DNA of 64,000 bases from Natronococcus amylolyticus DSM 10524. GTDB taxonomy: Archaea; Halobacteriota; Halobacteria; Halobacteriales; Natrialbaceae. Position 1 is the first letter of the stretch. Every line of letters starts with the position of its first letter. Shown in pieces: positions 25,635-34,426 of this stretch. The stretch is from positions 31,060 to 95,059 of the forward strand of contig NZ_AOIB01000015.1 in the NCBI RefSeq assembly GCF_000337675.1. Reading direction: 5' to 3'. The notes under the pieces were generated by a model, which worked only from the letters and a program-made list of their open reading frames with translations, did no database searches and was not told where the DNA came from. Position numbers and translations under genes: made by a program.

Positions 25635-26858
25635 TTACTCCTCGCCTCCGTCGGTCGCGAGCTCGACCTCCTCGTCCTGGTTCGCGGCGATCGACTCGTT
25701 TGCGAGACGGCGCTGGAAGCCGTGGTACTTCGCGACGCCCGTGGCGTCCTCCTGGCTGATCTTGCCGACCGTCTCCGTGTTGAACGAGGCGTGCTCGGCG
25801 GAGTAGGCGGCGTACTTGCTGTCGCGGCCGACTGCGCGAGCCTGGCCGCCCTCGAAGCGGATCGTCACCGTCCCGGTGACGCGGTTCTGGGTCTCGGCGA
25901 TGAACCCCTCGAGCGCGCCGACCAGCGGCGCGTCGACGAGGCCCTCGTACCCCTTCTTCGACCACTTCTGGTCGATCAGCTGCTTGAACTCACGTTCCTC
26001 CTGGGTGAGGACGAGCCCCTCCAGGGCCTCGTGGGCGTTGAGCAGCGTCGTCGCCGCGGGGTGTTCGTAGTTCTCGCGGACCTTCAGCCCGAGCATACGG
26101 TCCTCCATCGAGTCCGTGCGGCCGACGCCGTAGGCGCCCGCGAGTTCGTTGAGGTGCTGGATGAGTTCGATGGGCTCGTACGCTTCGCCGTCGATGGCGA
26201 CCGGGTAGCCCTCGTCGAACTCGATCTCGATCTCCTCGGTGTCGCCCGAGGGAGCCTGCGTCCAGTTGTAGATCTCCTCGCCGGGAACGTAGCTCGGGTC
26301 CTCGAGTTCCGATCCCTCGACCGAGCGGCTCCAGAGGTTGGTGTCGACCGACCACTTGCCGCCGCCGCCGCCCTCGACGGGCAGGTCCTTCTCCTCGGCG
26401 TACTCGTTCTCCCACTCGCGCGTGAGCCCGAGTTCGCGCACGGGGGCGATGACCTCGAGATCGGAGTCGCGCCAGATCGCCTCGAAGCGAAGCTGGTCGT
26501 TCCCCTTCCCCGTACAGCCGTGGGCGATACCCGTACAGCCCTGCTCCTCGGCGACCTCGAGGATGGCGCTGGCGATCACCGGGCGGGCGAGTGCGGTCCC
26601 CAGCGGGTAGCCCTGGTAGGTCGCGTTCGCGCGGACGCTCTCGAAACAGAGATCCGCGAACTCCTCTTTTGCGTCTACGACGTAGTGTTCGAGTCCGAGC
26701 GCCTCTGCGGTTTCCTCGGCCTCGTCGAACTCCGACTCCGGCTGGCCGACATCGACGGTGACGCCGATTACGTCGTCGTATCCGTACTCCTCTTCGAGCA
26801 GCGGGACGCAGACGGTCGTGTCGAGTCCCCCCGAGAACGCGAGTGCAACGCGTGTCAT
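25635..26858 (-). CDS. argG: Argininosuccinate synthase
   Basis: 407 residues. It joins citrulline and aspartate with ATP. The N-terminal AFSGGLDTTVCVPLL P-loop and the GCTGKGNDQLRFE substrate motif are present. It is the first gene of the leftward arginine block, with a TATA box about 32 nt upstream. Confidence 0.97.
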   Translation of the reverse strand: MTRVALAFSGGLDTTVCVPLLEEEYGYDDVIGVTVDVGQPESEFDEAEETAEALGLEHYVVDAKEEFADLCFESVRANATYQGYPLGTALARPVIASAILEVAEEQGCTGIAHGCTGKGNDQLRFEAIWRDSDLEVIAPVRELGLTREWENEYAEEKDLPVEGGGGGKWSVDTNLWSRSVEGSELEDPSYVPGEEIYNWTQAPSGDTEEIEIEFDEGYPVAIDGEAYEPIELIQHLNELAGAYGVGRTDSMEDRMLGLKVRENYEHPAATTLLNAHEALEGLVLTQEEREFKQLIDQKWSKKGYEGLVDAPLVGALEGFIAETQNRVTGTVTIRFEGGQARAVGRDSKYAAYSAEHASFNTETVGKISQEDATGVAKYHGFQRRLANESIAANQDEEVELATDGGEE

Positions 26859-27156
26859 GTTCTACTCGAGTGGAGCGGGAGGATAGACTTAAATTCGTCG
26901 TTCTTGGTTTAAGAAATTAAAGCTATGGGCTGCGCTACGTCGAAAAACTGGAGTTTTTGGATTTTCGCAGGTTCGGGACGAGGAGGTAGGGTATAGGGTG
27001 GGCTCAAAGGCCCGGTCGTCGAGGTCGTCGCGGCGTGACGGCTCCGGCAGTAGCGAAAAGGGGTACCGAGCTATCGGCGGAGCCGCTCATTAGGTCTCCC
27101 TATGAAAACGAGCCCTCTTAAATCCTACTCGGCAGGCAAGTATTGTGGCGGTCCGG
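26859..27156. other. Intergenic region upstream of argG
   Basis: 298 nt. The argG-proximal part is AT-rich and holds the promoter elements (26886-26895 and a second AT tract at 26905-26923). The remainder has no gene or clear repeat. Confidence 0.5.
26885..26896 (-). promoter_or_regulatory. TATA box of argG-argH
   Basis: The minus strand reads AATTTAAGTC about 32 nt upstream of the argG ATG. A second AT-rich tract (TTTAATTTCTTAAACC) lies just upstream of it. Confidence 0.55.
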
Positions 27157-28251
27157 CTACTCCTCGTCGATATCCTCGTCGGGGAGCGCGAGAACGTTCT
27201 CACGGCCGATGCGGAAGACCTCGATCTCGTCGTCCTCTCGAAGTCCGCCGACGACCTGGCTGGTCTTGGCCTCCGTCCAGTCGAGTTCGGCCACGACTTC
27301 CTGTTGTTTGATCCGTCCGCCACGGTCCTCGACCAGCTGTAACACTCGTTCCTCGTTGCTCAACAGCTCCGCGGGCGGACCGGCCGGTTGGGAAGCGGCG
27401 GCCGGTTCCGACTGCTCTACCGGATCGACGCTCTCGGAGTCCGACCCCTGTCCGTACCGGAACCACCAGCCGGCGACGCCGGCCAGCGCGAGCGCACCGA
27501 GGGCACCGAACACCATTAGCCAAGGCATCGCCAGCCCCTCCTCGGCCTCGGTCGGCTCACCGGTGGACTCGGTGTCCTCGATCAGAACGACTCGCGGTTG
27601 ATCGTCGGCGAACTCGGTGTCACCGCCGTCCCAGAAGACCGATCCGTCCCCCCTGTCGTCCGAGTCCGGATCGATCTCGTACGCGGAGTAGGTATCCGGC
27701 CAGAAGAGCTGGAGCGTCGTGTCGTCGACCAGCGTGAACCCGGACAGCGCGTCGCCGGCCTCGATGCGGTTGAGTTCGACGTGGGCGAACGACGACCACT
27801 CGAACTCGTACTTCACGTGGGCCAGATCCCGTGGCGCGGTACTTTCGTCGGTCGTCACGGTGAAGTTCGAGATCTCCATCTCGCGGTCCGTGGCGTTCTC
27901 GCCGTCGGCGGCGACCTCGTTCCAGCCTTCGGCCTCCCGTTCGATGTACTCCTCGGGGTTCGACTCGATATCGTCCTGGAGGAGTTCCCACTCCTCGACC
28001 GACTCGTTCTCGGTGTTTATGGGGAATCGGTAGTCGACGGTAAACGTCGCCGACCCGTTCTCGTAGATATCAGCATCGATATGGATCTCATCAGCGTCGT
28101 CGAACTGCAATCCGTCGTCAGTCTGCTGGAGCACCTGCTGTTGGGATCCGGCGTCACCGTCGGCCGCCACCACGGCCGAGGCGGGCATCGGAACGAGCAG
28201 GCATCCGACCACCACGAGCACCACTAGGGCTCGGAGCCCCCGCACATCCAT
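27157..28251 (-). CDS. Membrane-anchored protein with extracellular domain and cytoplasmic winged helix
   Basis: 364 residues. An N-terminal signal/anchor (LRALVVLVVVGCLLVPMPASAVVA) is followed by an acidic extracellular domain of about 220 residues with several Asn-X-Ser/Thr sites, then one transmembrane helix (WLMVFGALGALALAGVAGWWF). A cytoplasmic winged HTH ends it (ERVLQLVEDRGGRIKQQEVVAELDWTEAKTSQVVGGLRE). This one-piece architecture recurs in haloarchaea. It suggests direct transfer of an external signal to transcription; target and ligand are unknown. Confidence 0.85.
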   Translation of the reverse strand: MDVRGLRALVVLVVVGCLLVPMPASAVVAADGDAGSQQQVLQQTDDGLQFDDADEIHIDADIYENGSATFTVDYRFPINTENESVEEWELLQDDIESNPEEYIEREAEGWNEVAADGENATDREMEISNFTVTTDESTAPRDLAHVKYEFEWSSFAHVELNRIEAGDALSGFTLVDDTTLQLFWPDTYSAYEIDPDSDDRGDGSVFWDGGDTEFADDQPRVVLIEDTESTGEPTEAEEGLAMPWLMVFGALGALALAGVAGWWFRYGQGSDSESVDPVEQSEPAAASQPAGPPAELLSNEERVLQLVEDRGGRIKQQEVVAELDWTEAKTSQVVGGLREDDEIEVFRIGRENVLALPDEDIDEE

Positions 28252-28412
28252 TACGAGAAGATGGTAGAGCCGCCTAAATAGGTCTTTCCGACGACGGCGG
28301 CAACATCCGTCCCGCCGTCACTCCCGAGTACGAGGGACGGAAACGGCCGCAGGACGACGGCTGAACCGTCGAACGCCACACTCATAGGGCGATCGTCCGT
28401 ACTCGCGAGAAC

Positions 28413-28913
28413 GTGTACAGCGTCACCGTCCCGGTCCCCGGGCGCGTCCGCGAACTCGCGGACGCCCTCTACCCCGAGCTGATCGGGTTCGACACCGTTC
28501 GCGATGATCACTCCTGTCTGCTCAAGCGTCTCGGCGAAGCCGACCACGTCACCCAGCTCCAACACCGCACCCACCGCGTCCTCGAGGGGATCTCCCCGGT
28601 CGAGGCTCGCGTCACCGGAATCGACTTCTTCGCCGATCCGCCACTGGGGTCGGCTCCGGTCGTCTACCTCGCCGTCGAGAGCCCCGGGCTCGAGGCGATC
28701 CACGCCCGCCTCGTCGAGGAGTTCGGCACCGTCGCGGGGCTCGAGGGCGAGGACTACGTCCCCCACGTCACCATGGCCCGCGGGGGCGACGAACCGACTG
28801 CGAGACGGCTAGCCGACCGCGAGATCGAGCCGGTCGAGTGGACCGTCGGCGAACTCGAGTTCCGGGACGGGACGGACGGGGTTTCGGTGAGCCGGGTCGT
28901 GCTGTCGGCGTAG
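28413..28913 (+). CDS. 2'-5' RNA ligase/phosphodiesterase family protein (LigT-like)
   Basis: 166 residues from a GTG start. The 2H fold is expected to carry two H-x-T/S motifs. The second, HVTMARG, is intact, but the first reads DHSCLLK, with Cys where Thr or Ser belongs. Family members hydrolyse cyclic phosphates or join RNA. With one motif altered, activity is uncertain. A second, canonical 2H protein is at 62992-63549. Confidence 0.75.
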   Translation: MYSVTVPVPGRVRELADALYPELIGFDTVRDDHSCLLKRLGEADHVTQLQHRTHRVLEGISPVEARVTGIDFFADPPLGSAPVVYLAVESPGLEAIHARLVEEFGTVAGLEGEDYVPHVTMARGGDEPTARRLADREIEPVEWTVGELEFRDGTDGVSVSRVVLSA

Positions 28914-28978
28914 TCCGCCGTCCGGCGAGATTTTTCCTCCCAGAAAGCACATATAATACTGTACGAAGGTAGTAGAGC

Positions 28979-29323
28979 ATGTACCGACGGTCACTGCTCG
29001 GCGTCGCCGCTGCCGTCTCGGTCGCAGGCTGTTCGGCCGCGACCGACCTCGTGGGCGACGACGAGATCGACGAGACGCTCGAGGACGAACACACCGCGGA
29101 GTTCAGCGCCGACGAGGGCGACGAGTTCGCGGTCGAGATCGACGTCGAACGGGTCGAGAACGGGGACGCGGTCAGCGTCCAGGTCGCGAAGATCGGCGAG
29201 GGGCCGCTCGAGGCCCGCTCGGTCTCCGAAAGCGGGAGCTTCGACGTGGAAATCGAGGAGAGCGGCGACCACGTCGTCACCGTGACGAACGGCGCCGCCC
29301 ACGTGACGCTCGACCGGAAGTAA
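28979..29323 (+). CDS. Small secreted lipoprotein
   Basis: 114 residues. An N-terminal RRSLLGVAAAVSVAGC has twin arginines and a lipobox Cys18, so Tat-dependent export and lipid anchoring are likely. The mature part is acidic and beta-rich (EFAVEIDVERVENGDAVSVQVAKIG). No known domain is recognised. It is convergent with the XPD-like helicase, 0 nt apart. Confidence 0.75.
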   Translation: MYRRSLLGVAAAVSVAGCSAATDLVGDDEIDETLEDEHTAEFSADEGDEFAVEIDVERVENGDAVSVQVAKIGEGPLEARSVSESGSFDVEIEESGDHVVTVTNGAAHVTLDRK

Positions 29324-31498
29324 TCAGGGGGCGGGCGGGTCGCCGTCGTAGGCGCCGTGGTCCCCGTAGAAGTTCCGCATCGCGAACTTGAGCTTCGAGG
29401 GCTCAATGTCGATCAGTTCCTCGCGTTCCTCGTGTGGGAAGGTCCCGTTGACGCTGTACTTGCCCAGATCGGACTTCGCCTCCCTCGAGTAGCGCCGGTC
29501 CAGCAGCGCGCGGACGGCAATATCCTCGGGCGAGCGGAGTACCCGACCGAGCGCCTGGCGGGTCTTGCGGACCGTTGGGATCTCGACGGCGTAGCGCCAG
29601 CCGGTGTCGGTTCCCTCGAAGGCGGCGTCGTAGGCCTCCTGGACCGCGTCGGCCCGGTCGTCGAGGTGTGGGTAGGGAACACCGACGACCAGTACGGTCC
29701 GCGCGTCGTCGCCGTCGAAGCTCACGCCCTCGGCGAGAGTTCCCCACAGCGAGGTACAGAGGACGGCGTCGTCGTCGTCGACGAACTCCTGCCGGAGCTC
29801 CTCGACGGCGACGCCGGGTTCGTCAAGGTAGACCGTCGCCGACTCGCGGCGCTCGAGGCGGTCCGCGTACCGTTCGGCCTCGCCGTAGTTCGGGAAGAAG
29901 GCGAGCGTGTTGCCGGCGGTCATCCGGACCGCGTCGTCGATCGTCCCCGCGACCTGCTCCTGGACCGCGGGGTCGTCCCGGTCGGACGAAAACAGCGGCG
30001 GCGTCTCGACGGCGTACGTGCGGCGGTGTTCGCTTGGGAACTCGAGCCCGTAGGCCATCGAGATCGGCTCCTCGAGTCCCAGCACGTCCTCGGTGACGTC
30101 GAACGGTTGGAGCGTCGCGCTCATCAGGATCGTGGCGGAGACCTCCTCGAACAGCCGCCCGGTGACCTGGCGAGGGAGGCAGGTGTACAGCTCCGCGCGG
30201 CCGTAAATTTCGTCGGTGCCGGCGTCTCGAGTGACCGAAACGACAGGGTAGAGACCCTCCTTCGTCCCCTCGTCCATCCACGCGCTGACGAAGCCGGCCG
30301 CCTGCAGGGTCTGACACTCCGTCCGGGTGGCCGTCTCACCCTCTCGGTACGCCTCCTCGTACTCCTCGTCGAGCTCCTGACCCAGCGTCATTGCGGCCTC
30401 GAGGTCGTCGTCGATCCCCTGTCCCGAATACCGCTGGAGGAACTCGAGGGTGAGTTCGTCGCGCCGATCCTCGTTTGCGATCGGGACGTCCGTCCAGTTC
30501 TCGCCGATCCGTTCGCGTTCGCCGAACTCGAACGAGTCCTCGTAGGTCTCGACTAACGCGCGGTGAAACGCTGAGAGGACGTTGGTCGCGTCCTCGGCTC
30601 GGGGGTCGTCGCTGTCGGCGAGTTCGTCCAGCGCCGAGTCGAAGGTGCGCTCCGAGCAGGTCCGGGTCGCGTGCTCGCGGGCCGCGTCCTCGACGTTGTG
30701 GGCCTCGTCGAAGACCGCGATGACGTCCTCGGGCTCGCGGCCGAGCCAGCGGAAGAACTGCTCTCGGATCGTCGAGTCGAGCAGGTGGTGGTAGTTACAG
30801 ACGACCAGATCGACGCCCTCGATCCCCTCCTTCAGGAGCTCGTAGCCACAGAACTCGCGCTGCTCGGCGTACTCGTAGATCTCGTCGGGCGTGCGGACGT
30901 CGTCGAACAGCCAGGCGAAGAAGTCGTCGGTATCCTGCGTGAGGTTGTTCCGGTAGTAGTCACAGACGTTCTGTTCCTCCAACTCCTCGAGGCGGTCCTC
31001 GATGTTCTCGAGTTCGTCCATGACCGCGCTGCGAGCGTCCGCCGCGGAGCCGTCGCTTCCCTCCTGGCTCTCGGCGAGCAGCTCCCGCTGGCGGCGCGCT
31101 AACTGTTCGCGGTCGCGCTCGGCGTCGACCACGGCCCGGGTGTTGTCCCGCAGGGTCTGACACTCCTCGTAGCCGACGTCGATGTGACACATCGACCCCT
31201 TCCCCTTGAACACGACCGCCTGAATCGCCTCCTCGCGGGTGATCTCCCGGGCCTCGGCGACGAACTGGCGCATCTGCTGGTGGACGTTGGTCGTGATGAC
31301 GACGGTCTTGTCCTGCTCGCGGGCGACCTCGAGGGCAGGAACGAGCGAGGAGAGGGTCTTGCCGGTCCCGCAGGCACCCTCGAACAGCACGTCCTGGTCC
31401 CGGACCAGCGCGTTGTAGATCCGGTCCATCGCCTCGCGCTGGTTCTCGTAGGGTTGCTCGTACGGGAAGAATCGCATGTACCCGGCTGTCTCGGACAC
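29324..31498 (-). CDS. XPD/Rad3-like Fe-S DNA helicase
   Basis: 724 residues from a GTG at 31496-31498, chosen because a TATA box lies 25 nt upstream; an ATG seven codons later (31477) is the alternative. Motifs: GACGTGKT (I), FDEAHN (II) and QALGRVLRSPED (VI). Four spaced cysteines (CHIDVGYEEC near 103-112, CDYY near 176, CGYE near 214) match the [4Fe-4S] domain of XPD/DinG helicases. It likely unwinds DNA 5'-3' in repair. It stands alone. Confidence 0.92.
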   Translation of the reverse strand: MSETAGYMRFFPYEQPYENQREAMDRIYNALVRDQDVLFEGACGTGKTLSSLVPALEVAREQDKTVVITTNVHQQMRQFVAEAREITREEAIQAVVFKGKGSMCHIDVGYEECQTLRDNTRAVVDAERDREQLARRQRELLAESQEGSDGSAADARSAVMDELENIEDRLEELEEQNVCDYYRNNLTQDTDDFFAWLFDDVRTPDEIYEYAEQREFCGYELLKEGIEGVDLVVCNYHHLLDSTIREQFFRWLGREPEDVIAVFDEAHNVEDAAREHATRTCSERTFDSALDELADSDDPRAEDATNVLSAFHRALVETYEDSFEFGERERIGENWTDVPIANEDRRDELTLEFLQRYSGQGIDDDLEAAMTLGQELDEEYEEAYREGETATRTECQTLQAAGFVSAWMDEGTKEGLYPVVSVTRDAGTDEIYGRAELYTCLPRQVTGRLFEEVSATILMSATLQPFDVTEDVLGLEEPISMAYGLEFPSEHRRTYAVETPPLFSSDRDDPAVQEQVAGTIDDAVRMTAGNTLAFFPNYGEAERYADRLERRESATVYLDEPGVAVEELRQEFVDDDDAVLCTSLWGTLAEGVSFDGDDARTVLVVGVPYPHLDDRADAVQEAYDAAFEGTDTGWRYAVEIPTVRKTRQALGRVLRSPEDIAVRALLDRRYSREAKSDLGKYSVNGTFPHEEREELIDIEPSKLKFAMRNFYGDHGAYDGDPPAP

Positions 31499-31518
31499 GG
31501 TAGTGAGTGGTTCCCGCT

Positions 31519-31529
31519 TCGATAAAAGG
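31519..31529 (-). promoter_or_regulatory. TATA box for the XPD-like helicase
   Basis: The minus strand reads CCTTTTATCG about 25 nt upstream of the GTG start. This decides between the two candidate starts. Confidence 0.5.
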
Positions 31530-31656
31530 ATTCGTCTCCGACCCCGACAGCCGCTTCGGAATCGACGACGCCGATCGCGGCCGTCCCTGGTAGACGTACC
31601 CACAGCCGGCGTGCGCGCGCTACAGGGCCATACCCCTCGAGGGCTTCGCCTCGAGT

Positions 31657-32058
31657 ATGGCCATCCCCGGTTACGATTCCGGTAACGTCGCGGAGTTCGC
31701 TCTCGAACGCGCGGGCGCTCGCGCCGAGGTCGTTGCGGGCGTCGTCCCCGACGAGTTCGGTCTCGAGCGTAGCGGCCGCGATCCGACGGCGACCGCACTC
31801 GCGGATGCCGTCGAGTTCGTCGGCCTCGAGGAGCTACGAGCGGTCGATGCGTTCCGGATCGAACTCGTTTACGACCCCTCGGCGCTGCCTCCGGGGGCGA
31901 GCCCGACCGATGTCGGGATCGCAGTCGAAACGGACGACGGCTGGGAGCGCCTCGAGTCGACGGTCGATCTCGAGGCGACGACGGTGTCGGCGACGCTGGG
32001 CGGTCGCCCGTCGGGATCGACGATCGTGGCGATCTACGACGGGACGGGCGAGAGCTGA
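31657..32058 (+). CDS. Haloarchaeal hypothetical protein with beta-sandwich-like domain
   Basis: 133 residues, no signal peptide. An Ala-rich acidic start (SGNVAEFALERAGARAEVVAG) is followed by beta-strand-rich sequence FRIELVYDPSALPPGASPTDVGIAVETDDGWERL, reminiscent of Ig-like modules of cell-surface proteins. Unlike those it is not secreted by sequence. It lies 48 nt before the phosphoesterase gene on the same strand. The function is unknown. Confidence 0.6.
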   Translation: MAIPGYDSGNVAEFALERAGARAEVVAGVVPDEFGLERSGRDPTATALADAVEFVGLEELRAVDAFRIELVYDPSALPPGASPTDVGIAVETDDGWERLESTVDLEATTVSATLGGRPSGSTIVAIYDGTGES

Positions 32059-32106
32059 ACGCCGGAAGGCGAAAGGGACGTTACCCTCCGCGGCCGAATC
32101 CCGCCT

Positions 32107-32622
32107 ATGATCGCGATCTTCTCGGACACTCACAGTAGCAACGGCCACGAACTCGAGGGCGAGGCCCTCGAGGCCGCCCGGAACGCCGAGACAGTGATCC
32201 ACGCCGGCGACTTCACCAGCACGGCGGCACTCGAGGCGTTCCGAAACGAGTGCGATCGGCTGTTCGCCGTCCACGGCAACGCCGACAGTGCGGCGGTTCG
32301 GGACCGCCTGCCGACGGCGCGTACCGTCGAGGCCGAAGAGGTTCGTTTCGCCGTCACGCACCGTCGAGAGGGCGGCGCAACCGGGCTAGCGATGTTCGGT
32401 CGGTCGCGAGACGCCGACGTCGTCGTCTCGGGACACAGCCACCGACCGACCGTCGTCGAAACCGACGACGTGCTCCTGCTCAACCCCGGCAGCCACGTCC
32501 AGCCCCGCGGGAATCGGCCAGGCTTTGCCGTGCTCGAGCGCGACGGCGACGAACTCTCGGGCGAGATTCGGGAGCCGGACGGAACCGTCCTCGAGACCGT
32601 CAGCGTCGCGACTCGGCGATGA
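32107..32622 (+). CDS. YfcE/MJ0936-type metallophosphoesterase
   Basis: 171 residues. Calcineurin-like dinuclear-metal motifs are IFSDTHS, HAGDF, VHGNAD, VSGHSHRP and NPGSH in the expected order. Archaeal relatives are phosphodiesterases on small substrates. The compact size fits the YfcE group. The substrate is unknown. Confidence 0.93.
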   Translation: MIAIFSDTHSSNGHELEGEALEAARNAETVIHAGDFTSTAALEAFRNECDRLFAVHGNADSAAVRDRLPTARTVEAEEVRFAVTHRREGGATGLAMFGRSRDADVVVSGHSHRPTVVETDDVLLLNPGSHVQPRGNRPGFAVLERDGDELSGEIREPDGTVLETVSVATRR

Positions 32623-32933
32623 GAACGAAAGAAGGGATCGCCGACGGAGTGACCGGCGCCAGCGGGATCGCGCCGCGATCCCCGCGAATCGCCCGTTCGA
32701 CGGTCCAGCGAGCCGGCGAACGGGCCTCCGGCACGACGGGGGGAAGCCGGCCGGAGCGGCCTCGAGCCGACGGGCAGACGATCGGACACCGAAGCCTACC
32801 GTCGCTACGGCTCGGTGTACAATATAGTCGATGCAAGCTGAAAGCGCGATTTTAGCCACCTTTAGTTCTTCCTTGTCGTATAAGTAACAAAACGTCGAAA
32901 CGGTTTTGCGGGCCGACGCTGTACCGCTCGGAT
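32623..32933. other. Intergenic region with a hairpin
   Basis: 311 nt without a gene. An imperfect inverted repeat ACACCGAAGCC/GGCTCGGTGT (32786-32818) is followed by an AT-rich tract up to the small membrane-protein gene. It could be a terminator or promoter region. Confidence 0.4.
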
Positions 32934-33065
32934 ATGGTTAGTCTCGTCCCCGACGATCCGGTCATCATCGCGATCGTCCTGATCCTGCTCGCGCTGATCT
33001 TCTTTACCTACCTGCTGTTGCGCCGGACGATCCTCGAGTTCCGCGACGGGATGGAGGGGCGCTAG
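32934..33065 (+). CDS. Single-helix membrane microprotein
   Basis: 43 residues from the ATG at 32934: MVSLVPDDP, one transmembrane helix (VIIAIVLILLALIFFTYLLL), then the basic and acidic stretch RRTILEFRDGMEGR. It ends 1 nt before the convergent threonine aldolase stop. A clear start, clean hydrophobic helix and positive-inside flank support a real gene. Its function is unknown. Confidence 0.7.
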   Translation: MVSLVPDDPVIIAIVLILLALIFFTYLLLRRTILEFRDGMEGR

Positions 33066-33066
33066 G

Positions 33067-34083
33067 CTACTCGAGGCGCTCGGCGACCAGCTCGACAGCG
33101 TTTTCGACGTCGTCCCGCGAGACGCAGCGGTGCGTACAGAACCGCAGCGTGGTCTCGCCGAACGCCGACGCCCGAACGTCCTCGCCCAGTCGCTCGAGAA
33201 CGTCCTCGCTTGCCAGGCCGAGTCCCGAGACGTCGACGAGGACGATGTTCGTCTCCGGCCCCTGTACCTCCAGCCCGCCGATCTCGTCGAGTCCGTCCGC
33301 CAGCAGGCGAGCGTTCTCGTGGTCCGTCTCGAGGTCCGCGACGTTCTCGAGGGCCCGCAGTCCGGGCGCGGCGACGATCCCGGCCTGGCGCATCCCGCCC
33401 CCGAACAGCTTGCGGACCCGACGGGCTCGTTCGATAAACTCCTCGGAGCCCGCGAGCATCGAGCCGACCGGAGCGCCGAGCCCCTTCGAGAGACAGAACA
33501 TGACCGAGTCGACGGGATCGGTGAGGTCGGTGACGGGGACGTCCAGCGCCGTCGCGGCGTTGAACAGCCGCGCGCCGTCGACGTGGACCGGAACGTCCCG
33601 GTCGTGGGCGGTGTCGGCCGCGGCTTCAATCTTCTCCGGTTCGATCGCGAGCCCGCCGCGGGCGTTGTGGGTGTTCTCGAGACAGAGCAGGCCCGTCCCC
33701 GGACGGTGGAGGTCCTCCGCGACGTAGCTCGCGTCGATCTGTTCGGGCGTCGGTACGCCCCGCGGGTCGGCGTCGAGCATCCGCACCTGTAGTCCCGCCA
33801 GCTGGGCGAGCCCGCCGAGTTCGTACTTCACGACGTGACTTTTTCGGTCGGCGAGCACCTCCTGGCCGCGCTCGGTGTGAACCCGCGCCGCGATCTGGTT
33901 GCCCATCGTTCCCGTCGGCACGTAGAGGGCGGCCTCCTTCCCGACCCGTTCGGCCGCGCGGGCCTCGAGGTCGTTTACGGTCGGATCCTCGCCGTAGACG
34001 TCGTCGCCGACCTCGGCCGCGGCGGCTGCGTCCCGCATCTCGTCGTCGGGTTTCGTCACGGTGTCCGAGCGCAGATCGATCAT
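33067..34083 (-). CDS. Low-specificity L-threonine aldolase (PLP, beta-eliminating lyase family)
   Basis: 338 residues from the ATG at 34081-34083 (MIDLRSDTVTKPDDEM), the canonical family start. GDDVYGEDPTVNDLE, ENTHNARGG, HVDGARLFNAA and the Schiff-base Lys in CLSKGLGAPVGS are all present. It cleaves threonine or allo-threonine to glycine and acetaldehyde. The longer frame to 34179 is not used because it would overlap the divergent gene. Confidence 0.94.
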   Translation of the reverse strand: MIDLRSDTVTKPDDEMRDAAAAAEVGDDVYGEDPTVNDLEARAAERVGKEAALYVPTGTMGNQIAARVHTERGQEVLADRKSHVVKYELGGLAQLAGLQVRMLDADPRGVPTPEQIDASYVAEDLHRPGTGLLCLENTHNARGGLAIEPEKIEAAADTAHDRDVPVHVDGARLFNAATALDVPVTDLTDPVDSVMFCLSKGLGAPVGSMLAGSEEFIERARRVRKLFGGGMRQAGIVAAPGLRALENVADLETDHENARLLADGLDEIGGLEVQGPETNIVLVDVSGLGLASEDVLERLGEDVRASAFGETTLRFCTHRCVSRDDVENAVELVAERLE

Positions 34084-34169
34084 GGAACCCGGTAGCCGGC
34101 GGACCGTCAAATAGCCGACGTTCCCGCGTCGGTGACAAGATATGTACCAGCGGTCCGCTATCGTCCGCC

Positions 34170-34367
34170 ATGGACGCACGGCAACTCATCACCACACTTC
34201 GGCTCGCCGCCGTCGTACTCGTCGTGACTGGATTCGTCGGCTGGGCGACGGGCGAGGCGACCGCATTCTCGCTCGAGTCGCCGTTCACGCTCGCCTTTCT
34301 GCTGGGGGTCGCCTGCGCGGTCGCCTCGATCTACCTCGGAATCTTCCTCGCGAATCGGGGGGAGTAA
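34170..34367 (+). CDS. Two-helix membrane protein
   Basis: 65 residues. Two hydrophobic segments (LAAVVLVVTGFVGWATG and TLAFLLGVACAVASIYLGIFL) lie between short charged ends. It lies 60 nt upstream of the aminopeptidase gene on the same strand. No family is assigned. Confidence 0.68.
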   Translation: MDARQLITTLRLAAVVLVVTGFVGWATGEATAFSLESPFTLAFLLGVACAVASIYLGIFLANRGE

Positions 34368-34426
34368 CCGACGGCGGGGGATTTCGATTCGAAAACGGTA
34401 TTCCGACGCGACGAGAGTCGTGACAC

